From NCBI RefSeq assembly GCF_040717445.1, contig NZ_JBFEFL010000001.1, forward strand, positions 2,180,001 through 2,244,000: DNA of 64,000 nt. Direction: 5' to 3'. This stretch comes from Qipengyuania sp. JC766 (GTDB lineage: Bacteria > Pseudomonadota > Alphaproteobacteria > Sphingomonadales > Sphingomonadaceae). A program made the translations under genes and the position numbers. Shown here piece after piece: positions 52,357-59,750 of the stretch; position 1 is the stretch's first letter, and every line of letters starts with the position of its first letter. Under the pieces are notes generated by a model. The model made no database searches, was not told where the DNA came from, and saw nothing but the letters and a program-made list of their open reading frames with translations.

Positions 52357-52809
52357 TCAGAAGACGTAGCGCATCTTTACCTGGATCATCTGCCGCCCGG
52401 GCCGCACATTAACGGCCGCCGCATCGAACTTGGGCGGGCCGAAGGACGCCTTGGCATCGCGCGAAAAGGCGAAGCCTTCCTTGGGGATCATCGACAGGGC
52501 GGTGTCCGCCTTGTTGTTGTTGTTCTCGTCATGCAGGATCGCGAATGCGTAACGGCCGGGCTTCAGCCCGGTAAAGCGCAGGACCACGCTGTCGTCCGCC
52601 GGCGTTTTCAGCTTCCAGCGCGCAGGCGTCGTGTCGCAGCCGGGAAAGTCGGACGCCTTGGACGCCAGGCAGGCGCGCACGACGCCCTTGGCATTGCGCA
52701 CGTTGGACACGTGCACGTCGATCGTGCCCAGTTCGGTCTCGTCCGCCGCGCCCGTCAGCAGCATGGCTGATGCTGCCAGCCCGCACAGGCCAATCCGCCG
52801 CACGCTCAC
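52357..52809 (-). CDS. DUF2141 domain protein, exported
   Basis: Exported protein of 150 residues: signal peptide (RIGLCGLAASAMLLTGA) and a DUF2141 domain with IDVHVSNVRNAKGVVRACLAS, GRYAFAILHDENNNNKADT and PKEGFAFSRDAKASFGPPKFDAAAV. Predicted immunoglobulin-like beta sandwich; function unknown. The GTG start at 52809 forms GTGA with the hydroxylase gene upstream. The pairing of DUF2141 with sterol-desaturase-type hydroxylases suggests a shared lipid or carotenoid role; this is inference. Confidence 0.88.
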   Translation of the reverse strand: MSVRRIGLCGLAASAMLLTGAADETELGTIDVHVSNVRNAKGVVRACLASKASDFPGCDTTPARWKLKTPADDSVVLRFTGLKPGRYAFAILHDENNNNKADTALSMIPKEGFAFSRDAKASFGPPKFDAAAVNVRPGRQMIQVKMRYVF

Positions 52810-53519
52810 GGCGGCGAGAGGCCGCGGTCGGTCCGACACAGTCGATCCCAGAAACGGAAGTAGAGGCCGTAATTGCATGTGTAGCGCTCGTGATGCTTGT
52901 GATGGTGACTTGCAGTGATGATCCAGCCGCCGATGCGCGAATGGACCAGCCAGCGGGGAAACATTTCCCAACCCATGTGGTTGGTCACGCCCATGACGGT
53001 CATGATGGTTAGCACGGCCAGCAGGGCTGCAAAATGAATGGGAATGAGGAAAACCAGTACCGGTATCACGATCGCGCCGGTCAGCGCCTCTGCCGGATGG
53101 AAGCTCATCGCCGCCCAGGCCGTCGGCGGCCTGCTGGAATGGTGGACCGCATGGGCCACGCGAAAGATGCGCGGTTTGTGCATCCAGCGGTGGGTCCAGT
53201 AGAACCAAGTGTCGTGCGCGAACAGGTACAGCAGGACCGAGACCGGCAGGTACCACAGCGGATAGGCGTGCGGATCCGTGTAGATCAGCGTCCAGCCGTG
53301 TTCTTTCCAGCCCCACCCGACGATGCCCGCCGGGATCCCGAAAATGACTGCGGACACCAGCGACCAGCGGATTTCCCGCGCGATCTGACCCCTCAGGGGC
53401 GCGTAGAGGCCGGGGCGCACCCTGGTTGTCGCCCACGCGAACGCGCCGCTGACCGCGAGGTAGCGCAAGGCCACGATCAAGGTCGTGGCGACGGCGGAAA
53501 TGGCGATGGCAACCCACAT
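52806..53519 (-). CDS. Fatty acid hydroxylase/sterol desaturase family protein
   Basis: Membrane diiron enzyme of 237 residues. The three histidine boxes are HDTWFYWTHRWMH (102-114), HAVHH (123-127) and HHHKHHE (about 208-214), with four or more hydrophobic helices between. Members hydroxylate or desaturate sterols, fatty acids or carotenoids. No carotenoid genes are adjacent, so substrate remains unknown. Start ATG 53519. Cotranscribed with the DUF2141 gene. Confidence 0.9.
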   Translation of the reverse strand: MWVAIAISAVATTLIVALRYLAVSGAFAWATTRVRPGLYAPLRGQIAREIRWSLVSAVIFGIPAGIVGWGWKEHGWTLIYTDPHAYPLWYLPVSVLLYLFAHDTWFYWTHRWMHKPRIFRVAHAVHHSSRPPTAWAAMSFHPAEALTGAIVIPVLVFLIPIHFAALLAVLTIMTVMGVTNHMGWEMFPRWLVHSRIGGWIITASHHHKHHERYTCNYGLYFRFWDRLCRTDRGLSPP

Positions 53520-53589
53520 GCGCGCCCCCTATGCCCGTTCCTGCCCCCGGCGGACAAGCGGGATGTGGCGCTCATGCCATTTGCGGGGT

Positions 53590-54090
53590 TCAGGCGAGGT
53601 CGCGGCCCCAGGCGTCGCATTCCGGATCGGATCCGGTGACAAGCCGTCGCAGGGCCGTGCGGGCGAGCCGTTCGGTTTCCGTCTTGCGGCGCGCTGCGGC
53701 GAGCGCATGGGTCGGTGCCGGACGGACGATTTCCGCATCGTACCCGTCGGCGCAGATGATACCGCAGCAATCGGGCCGGTATTCGATCGTGTCGAGGATG
53801 TTCCGGTCGAGAGAGGGCGGCAGCCCCCAGTAGAACCGGTCGCAGTAATCGAGATAATCGGGCCATTTGCCGTCGCCGAGCAGATCCGCGCGGCTGACCT
53901 TGATCTCCACGATGGTGATCCGGCCCTTCGGATCCAGTCCCATGAGATCCGCCCGGCGTCCGTTGCGCAGCGGCATTTCGGACAGGCACCAGATGCCGTT
54001 GCGGGCGAACAGGCGCGCAATGCCGCGGCACAGGTCGGATGCGACAGGGGAAGACGGCGGCGGGGCCACGGGCGATTCGGTTTCGAGCAT
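53590..54090 (-). CDS. mmcB: MmcB family DNA repair protein
   Basis: Protein of 166 residues with the MmcB fold, a PD-(D/E)XK nuclease relative: RRADLMGLDPKGRITIVEIKVSRADLLGDGKWPDYLDYCDRFYWGLP holds the D...E-x-K motif (Asp then VEIK). In Caulobacter MmcB is an SOS-linked repair factor. A cysteine pair (RPDCCGIICADG) lies mid-protein. Start at 54090. No LexA box was looked for with confidence upstream. Stands between the hydroxylase pair and a hypothetical gene on the same strand. Confidence 0.88.
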   Translation of the reverse strand: MLETESPVAPPPSSPVASDLCRGIARLFARNGIWCLSEMPLRNGRRADLMGLDPKGRITIVEIKVSRADLLGDGKWPDYLDYCDRFYWGLPPSLDRNILDTIEYRPDCCGIICADGYDAEIVRPAPTHALAAARRKTETERLARTALRRLVTGSDPECDAWGRDLA

Positions 54091-54152
54091 GCCCCCGTCT
54101 GGAACATAGCATGAACTCGGTCAAGCGGCCGGGAGAGGGAGCGGAGCCGCCG

Positions 54153-54557
54153 TCAGGCGCGGCGCGGCGGGCCCAGCGGGCTGTGCACCGGGGCAAGCGC
54201 CGCGATTGCTTCCCGCGCGGCATGATATTCGCGCCAGAGCATGAGGGCGGGCGCGGTGACGTCGCGGCCCCTGGCACTGGCCGCCAGAAGCGCGGTCAGC
54301 CCGGTCTCCAGCACGGATGCGAGATCGGCGATGGCGTTCTTCGCATTGTCCACCTGCCAGGGTGCGGCGCTCTGCAGTTGCGAGGGGAACCGGCGCAGGC
54401 GCGCGCCCCCGTCATCGGGCGCGATCCCGGCTAGCGGCGCGATCGCATTGCCGGCATCGAGCAGCGCGGCCCAGCGCGCGCCGAGCATGCGCTCGCTCGC
54501 GCGCGCTTCGGCTGGCGAGGGATCGGCCGGCGGCTGTCTGGCGGGAATCGACTCCAT
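54153..54557 (-). CDS. Hypothetical protein
   Basis: Protein of 134 residues, alanine-rich and mainly helical, without signal peptide or membrane segments. Notable segments are RMLGARWAALLDAGNAIAPLAGI and WQVDNAKNAIADLASVLETGLTALLAA. No family is recognised. It lies 62 bases upstream of mmcB on the same strand. Codon use is like its neighbours. It ends far from any motif-rich sequence, so it is called on ORF integrity and codon pattern. Confidence 0.55.
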   Translation of the reverse strand: MESIPARQPPADPSPAEARASERMLGARWAALLDAGNAIAPLAGIAPDDGGARLRRFPSQLQSAAPWQVDNAKNAIADLASVLETGLTALLAASARGRDVTAPALMLWREYHAAREAIAALAPVHSPLGPPRRA

Positions 54558-54674
54558 GCCGGGTGTCCTAGCCCGCCGCGCATTGCCAATTCGCTAAACA
54601 TGCGGGCCCATGCGTTTTGACTGGCAAGACCGCCCCGCCTTTGCTAACCGCCGCGCCCTGGCCCCACGGCCCCG

Positions 54675-54751
<77 letters not shown>

Positions 54752-54798
54752 TTTCGACCTCGAAATACACCCGTGACTTATCGGTCAGCCGGGCTGGA

Positions 54799-55710
54799 TC
54801 ATGCCGCGTCGAAGGCCATGACCTTTTCCACGTCGGCCTGCGTGCTTTCGAGTTCCCGTTCGCACTGCCTGAACCCGTATGCGGGGACCATTTCCCCGTC
54901 GCGTTCGATAACTGACTGCCATTTGCTGGCGAGCTGTTCCGCGGCGTCGTCCGCCCTAGGTACCGCGCGGCCTTCGGTCAGGGTGACGTTGGCGGCTGCG
55001 AAATGACCGGCGCCTGCGCACAGGATGGTCCTGGTGGGGGCGTCCTTGCTCACCAGTACCGAAAGGCCGGGGCTGACCGCTTCCGGTGCGAGCGCGCGCA
55101 GCGCATCCTGGGACAGCACGCCATCGGTCATCTGCGTCGCAGCCGTCGGCGCCAGGCAGTTGACCCGGATGCCGTATTTCTCGCCTTCGATCGCTAGGGT
55201 CTGCATCAGCCCGACCAACGCCATCTTGGCCGCACCGTAATTCGCCTGGCCGAAATTGCCGTACAAACCCGAGGACGAAGTCGTCATCACGATCCGCCCG
55301 TAGCATTGCTCCCGCATCTGGTCCCAGACTGCCTTCGTGCAGATCGCGGCGCCCATCAGGTGGACGTCCACCACGAGGCGGAAATCGTCGAGGCTCATCT
55401 TGGCAAAGCTCTTGTCGCGCAGAATCCCGGCATTGTTCACCAGGATATCGACCTTCCCCCAGCGCGCGACCGTCTGTTCGACCATGGCCCCAACGGCAGC
55501 CTCGTCCGTGACCGACGCAGCGATCGCGAAGGCTTCTCCGCCCGCCCCAGTAATCTCGTCCGCCACCGCACGGGCACCCTCGATGGCAAGATCGTTCACG
55601 ACGACCTTTGCACCGCGCCGCGCGAGTTCGAGCGCATGGCTGCGCCCGAGGCCGCCGCCTGCTCCCGTGACGATGGCAACCCGATCGGCGAGGGAGACTG
55701 GCTGTGACAT
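54799..55710 (-). CDS. SDR family dehydrogenase, probable 3-hydroxyacyl-CoA type
   Basis: Short-chain dehydrogenase of 303 residues. NAD(P) motif [12 protein letters not shown], catalytic Ser (TTSSSGLYG) and YGAAK. The [18 protein letters not shown] segment and the roughly 60-residue C-terminal extension ([16 protein letters not shown]...) resemble the dehydrogenase of MFE-2/HSD17B4-type beta-oxidation enzymes. Likely oxidises a 3-hydroxyacyl-CoA produced from the compound activated by the ligase gene in this module. Start at MSQPVS. An AGTGAAT half-site (55740-55746) lies 30 bases upstream of the start. Confidence 0.88.
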   Translation of the reverse strand: MSQPVSLADRVAIVTGAGGGLGRSHALELARRGAKVVVNDLAIEGARAVADEITGAGGEAFAIAASVTDEAAVGAMVEQTVARWGKVDILVNNAGILRDKSFAKMSLDDFRLVVDVHLMGAAICTKAVWDQMREQCYGRIVMTTSSSGLYGNFGQANYGAAKMALVGLMQTLAIEGEKYGIRVNCLAPTAATQMTDGVLSQDALRALAPEAVSPGLSVLVSKDAPTRTILCAGAGHFAAANVTLTEGRAVPRADDAAEQLASKWQSVIERDGEMVPAYGFRQCERELESTQADVEKVMAFDAA

Positions 55711-55739
55711 TATAGATCCTTTTTCGTAACTAACTGGCG

Positions 55740-55746
55740 AGTGAAT
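55740..55746 (-). promoter_or_regulatory. Operator half-site before SDR gene
   Basis: AGTGAAT (complement ATTCACT) at 55740-55746 repeats the half-site found in the receptor/MFS region. A 21-base alignment ending in AGTGAATAA matches the site at 62290-62310 in 16 positions. It lies 30 bases upstream of the SDR start codon, where a repressor could block transcription. Confidence 0.5.
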
Positions 55747-55802
55747 AATTAAACGCGGGCATGGGCCCGAGCGCATTCGGCGATTTGAACGTCAATGCGT
55801 GA

Positions 55803-56537
55803 TCAGGTGCAGATGGCCTTGAAGCCGGCAGCCATGAAGTCGGCCATGCGCGCCTTCACCGCTTCGAAATCATCCGATTCGCACAGGCCGTCCGACAGCT
55901 TGTCGATGCGTCCGGTCCGCGCGAGCGTCAGCAGCAAGGCGCCGGAGACGAAGTGATAGCCCCAGAAGATGTCGACCTTCTTCGCGTCGGGAAGGGCACG
56001 GTTGATGATGTCCACCAGCTTGAGCACCACCGGATCGAAATTCTTGTCCATCAGCTTGGCACCCCATTCGGGAGTGTTGGCGACCTGGGAGGCGAGTGCG
56101 CCGTAATTGCGCCATCCCTCGCCGCCGGAACCGTAGAGGTTGAGGTCGGTGTCGAGAAAGGTGTGGAGGGCGCCTTCGACGGTCAGCTTGCCGGCATTGG
56201 CGGTCTCGTATTCCTCGAGCGCCTTCATCCGCAGGTCGCGCGTGACTTCGGCGCGACGCTCGAACACGGCTTCGAACAGCGTGTCCTTGTCGTCGAAATA
56301 GTAATTGACGAGCGTGTGATGCACGCCCGCCCGCTTGGCGACGTCCTTCAGCGTGACGCCGTACAGCCCGTGCTTTGAGAAGAGATATTCGGCTTCGTCG
56401 AGGATCAGCTCGGTCGTCTCGGCACGCCGTTCCGCCTTGCTGAGCGAACTCTTACTCGTCTTCTTTGCTGCCGGCACGCGCTTGCCCTTCCCCGAGGTCG
56501 CCGCGTGGGCGGCTGTGATGGTCACTGGATCCTTCAT
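55803..56537 (-). CDS. TetR family transcriptional regulator
   Basis: Regulator of 244 residues. Extra basic N-terminus (AAKKTSKSSLSKAERRAE), HTH ILDEAEYLFSKHGLYGVTLKDVAKRAGVHHTLVNYYFDDKDTLFEAVF (about residues 45-92) and a ligand-binding C-terminal domain. The gene overlaps the acyl-CoA ligase stop by ATGA, so it is the last member of the receptor-esterase-ligase run. Expected to repress the module and release it on binding a substrate or CoA ester. The repeated ATTCAC(A/T) half-sites are its most likely targets. Confidence 0.92.
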   Translation of the reverse strand: MKDPVTITAAHAATSGKGKRVPAAKKTSKSSLSKAERRAETTELILDEAEYLFSKHGLYGVTLKDVAKRAGVHHTLVNYYFDDKDTLFEAVFERRAEVTRDLRMKALEEYETANAGKLTVEGALHTFLDTDLNLYGSGGEGWRNYGALASQVANTPEWGAKLMDKNFDPVVLKLVDIINRALPDAKKVDIFWGYHFVSGALLLTLARTGRIDKLSDGLCESDDFEAVKARMADFMAAGFKAICT

Positions 56538-58096
56538 GCCCTGCAATATTGGTTGCGCAATCGCAACTTGTCGATCTTCCCGGTAGGGGCGAGCGGCATC
56601 GCGCGCAATCGGACGACTTCCTGCGGGATCCACCAGTTCGCGACCTTGCCCTTCAGTTCGGCGAGCAGGTCCTCGTCGCTGGGCGAAAATCCCTCGCGGA
56701 ACTCGACCAGGAGCAGTGGGCGTTCCCCCCATTTGGGATCGGACCGGCCGATTACGGCGGACTGGGCCACACACGGCAGGGCGGAGATGATCGTCTCGAT
56801 CTCGCCCGGATTGATCCACTCTCCGCCCGACTTGATCAGATCCTTGGACCGGCCCGTGATCCTGACCGTCCCGTAGTGATCGATCCGCGCAAGGTCGCCG
56901 GTGTCGAACCAGCCGTCCACGGTAGCGGATTCTTCCTGCCCGAAATACCGTTCCACCACTGCGGGGCCGCGCACCCAGAGGTAGCCTTCGACGTCGCGCT
57001 GCCGGGGCAGCGGAGTTCCGGTCTCGTCGGTGAGGCGCAGGTCGACGCCGACGGCCGGACGTCCAGCGGCACGGGGATCGCGCACCTCGCTGTTGGGCGG
57101 TGTGGCCGTGCCGAGCGGGGAAAGCTCTGTCATGCCCCACGTCGTCTGCACCGCGATGCCGCGCGCTTCGATCCGGTCCATCAGGGCCTGCGCCATGGGG
57201 GCCCCGCCGACCATGATCCGCTTCAGGCTCGGCAAGGTGGTCCCCGTCGCGTCGAGATAGTCCATCAGGCCGAGCCATACGGTCGGGACGCCGACCGCAA
57301 TGGTCACGCCTTCTTGCGCGATGAGGCGCGCCAGGCTCTCGCCGTCCGCCTGACGGCCCGGCAGGACCAGCCCTGCGCCCGCTGCCGGACAGGCAAAGGG
57401 CAGGCCCCAGGCATTCGCGTGGAACATCGGCACGACCGGCATGACGACATCGCGCGCAGTTATCGCCGTGACATCCGCCTGCATCAGCTTGAGCGTATGG
57501 AGATAATTGCCGCGATGCGTGTAGGTGACGCCCTTGGGCGCGCCCGTCGTACCGGAGGTAAAGCACAGGCCGCATGGACTGGTCTCGTTGAATTCGCCCC
57601 ACGGGGTATCCTGCGGCGCCAAATTCGCGACGGCATCGAAGGCGTCCGGACCCTTTGCTTCCGGACCCAGGATCATCACGCGGCACGACCCGCCGTCCGA
57701 GAGGTCAGAAACGCTGTGCGCCAGCTCGGCCAGATCCGCGCTCGCCAGCAGCAGCTTCGCGCCGGAGCGGTCGATCATCCAGGCCAGCTGTTCAGCGGTC
57801 AGGCGCGGATTGAGCGTATGGCACACTGCGCCCATGGCCATGATGCCGTACCAGGCTTCCATGTGTTCCTGGGTATTCCAGGCGAGCGTCGCCACCCGGT
57901 CGCCTTGCGCCACGCCAAGGCTGCGCAAAGCCCCGGAAACCTGCCGGGCGCGCAGGTTCAGTCCGGCATAGCCGATGCGCGCGGTCGAACCGTCCTCCCG
58001 CGCGGTGACCACTTCGGTCTCCGGATGCCATTTCGCCGCATGATCCAGGAACTTGTCCAGCGTCAGCGCGAAATCCTGCAGCGCGCCGTGCATCAT
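56534..58096 (-). CDS. AMP-forming acyl-CoA ligase
   Basis: Adenylate-forming ligase of 520 residues. AMP motif CFTSGTTGAPKGVTYTHRG, TTWGMTELSPLG, hinge WFDTGDLARIDHYGTVRITGRSKDLIKSGGEWINPGEIE and the C-terminal catalytic Lys in LAPTGKIDKLRLR. Length suits medium-chain or aromatic acid ligases. Presumably activates the acid released by the upstream esterase. Start at one of two adjacent ATG codons (58096, 58093), overlapping the esterase stop. Product would feed the SDR dehydrogenase. Confidence 0.93.
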   Translation of the reverse strand: MMHGALQDFALTLDKFLDHAAKWHPETEVVTAREDGSTARIGYAGLNLRARQVSGALRSLGVAQGDRVATLAWNTQEHMEAWYGIMAMGAVCHTLNPRLTAEQLAWMIDRSGAKLLLASADLAELAHSVSDLSDGGSCRVMILGPEAKGPDAFDAVANLAPQDTPWGEFNETSPCGLCFTSGTTGAPKGVTYTHRGNYLHTLKLMQADVTAITARDVVMPVVPMFHANAWGLPFACPAAGAGLVLPGRQADGESLARLIAQEGVTIAVGVPTVWLGLMDYLDATGTTLPSLKRIMVGGAPMAQALMDRIEARGIAVQTTWGMTELSPLGTATPPNSEVRDPRAAGRPAVGVDLRLTDETGTPLPRQRDVEGYLWVRGPAVVERYFGQEESATVDGWFDTGDLARIDHYGTVRITGRSKDLIKSGGEWINPGEIETIISALPCVAQSAVIGRSDPKWGERPLLLVEFREGFSPSDEDLLAELKGKVANWWIPQEVVRLRAMPLAPTGKIDKLRLRNQYCRA

Positions 58097-59748
58097 CCGC
58101 AGTCGCCTTCGAGCGGGGGGAGAACCGGCGCGCCGACACCCACGTTCCAGTTCCATTGCTGGTTGCCGGCCGCACGGCGCCGACAGACCACGTGTTCGAT
58201 CAGATCGTAGCGGTAGCTAAGCACGTCTTCGACGACCTTCCGGTCCTCTCCGAAGACCATCCAGGACTGGCCTTGCTCATAGGCCGGCCATTCCGGGCCG
58301 TCCGCCGCTTCCGGTATTCCGGTTCGCGCAAAGGACGTCCAGTAATCGACCATCGCGTCGGAAAAGCCGCGCTCCTCGCGAGTCCGCGGAATGCGGGGCC
58401 AGTTGCGGGCCGTCTGATCGATCGTACCGAACATGTAGGGCAACTCCGACCCGTGGAAGGCGTGGAGCCCGGCCTTGTCGGCGGCGGGGTAGGGACGATC
58501 GAAGACATAGAGATACGCCTGGGTCTCTGCCGGCTGCTTTTCCGCAAGCCGCTGGCTCGTCCAGCCGTAAAGCGCGTCCCGCGTCGTCTCCAGCATGCTC
58601 TGGTCGATCGCATCGGACGGGTAGATGCGCAGGAAGACATCCGCCACATCACCGTATGCGGCCCGTATCTTCTCCTCGTATTCCCTCGACCCGGACGGTG
58701 CCGGGGGAAGCAGCACGCGAAGCGACCGGATCTCCCCGCTGTTGAAGCCTGCGATGATCGGAACCTGTGCCTGCGCGCCCTGATCGAACACTTCGACCAG
58801 CTGCGCCGGTACCACCTTGCCGTCGACCGTCGGATAGGTCCGGAATCCGGCGGCGGTTGCCTTGGCCGTCAGTTCGCGCGCATCCATCGACCGCATGTCC
58901 GCCAGCGTATCCGTCCCGGCCGCTGCCGCGACCCTCAGACCTTCGCTCTCGGCCGATGGATGACCGTTGCGATCCTCCGCCAGCGCGGGTTCCGATACCA
59001 TGTAGGCGCTCTGCATGATCGCCTTGTCGAACAGGCCATGCGCGAGGGGAGATGCCATCAGGTGCATGACGCTGAGGCCGCCGGCCGATTCCCCGGCCAC
59101 GGTTACATTGTCCGGATCTCCGCCGAAGGCCGCGATGTTGCGCTCCACCCATCGCAGCGCCTCGATCTGGTCGAGCAGTCCGTAGTTGCCCGATATTCCT
59201 TCCGGCGATTCCGCGGACAGGGCGGGATGGGCAAGGAAGCCCAGCGCGCCAAGGCGATAGTTGATCGAGACCACCATCACTCCGCGCTCTGCCATCCGTT
59301 TGCCGTCGTAGAGCGAAAAGCGGCTGGCCCCGGTCAGCAGGGAACCGCCGTGGATCCAGACAAGGACCGGTACCTTCTCCGCACCCGCCGGTCGCCAGAT
59401 GTTGAGCAACAGGCAATCTTCGCTGCGAGGCGGCAGGTCCTCGTAGTAAATGTTCGCAGGGACGTCAGGCAGTTCGGGCTGGTGGCAGATGTCGCCGAAA
59501 CGGGTCGCATCGACGGGCTCTGCCGCGTCCGCCTTCCGCACGGGCGGTCGCCAGCGCAATTCGCCCGATGGGGCCTCTGCGTAGGCAATGCCGCGAAAGA
59601 CGCTGACGGTATCGTCCTGCGTCCCCTCGAAGGTCCCGGCTGGCGCCGCGACCAGCGGGCCTTCGGAAGCCAGCGCGGGCGCCGAAGCCGCCAGAAAGGC
59701 AGCCGCCAGCGCCAGCGTTGGCGTCGTCCGGTGGAGCGACCGCCCCAC
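58093..59748 (-). CDS. Carboxylesterase/lipase family protein, exported
   Basis: Type-B carboxylesterase of 551 residues. Signal peptide (PTLALAAAFLAASAPALASEG); oxyanion hole HGG at residues 133-135; nucleophile Ser221 in GESAGG; catalytic His in LHAFHGSELPYMFG. It should hydrolyse an ester outside the cytoplasm, providing the acid for the ligase. The GTG start at 59748 lies 2 bases after the TonB-receptor stop and has GGAA upstream. Substrate unknown; terpenoid, aromatic and steroid esters are all possible. Confidence 0.92.
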   Translation of the reverse strand: MGRSLHRTTPTLALAAAFLAASAPALASEGPLVAAPAGTFEGTQDDTVSVFRGIAYAEAPSGELRWRPPVRKADAAEPVDATRFGDICHQPELPDVPANIYYEDLPPRSEDCLLLNIWRPAGAEKVPVLVWIHGGSLLTGASRFSLYDGKRMAERGVMVVSINYRLGALGFLAHPALSAESPEGISGNYGLLDQIEALRWVERNIAAFGGDPDNVTVAGESAGGLSVMHLMASPLAHGLFDKAIMQSAYMVSEPALAEDRNGHPSAESEGLRVAAAAGTDTLADMRSMDARELTAKATAAGFRTYPTVDGKVVPAQLVEVFDQGAQAQVPIIAGFNSGEIRSLRVLLPPAPSGSREYEEKIRAAYGDVADVFLRIYPSDAIDQSMLETTRDALYGWTSQRLAEKQPAETQAYLYVFDRPYPAADKAGLHAFHGSELPYMFGTIDQTARNWPRIPRTREERGFSDAMVDYWTSFARTGIPEAADGPEWPAYEQGQSWMVFGEDRKVVEDVLSYRYDLIEHVVCRRRAAGNQQWNWNVGVGAPVLPPLEGDCG

Positions 59749-59750
59749 GG

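Noticed and set aside
50834-52369. A 511-codon frame antisense to the PAS_5 gene
   Set aside because: Arises from the GAG/GAC-rich acidic linker read in reverse; no supporting start signal.
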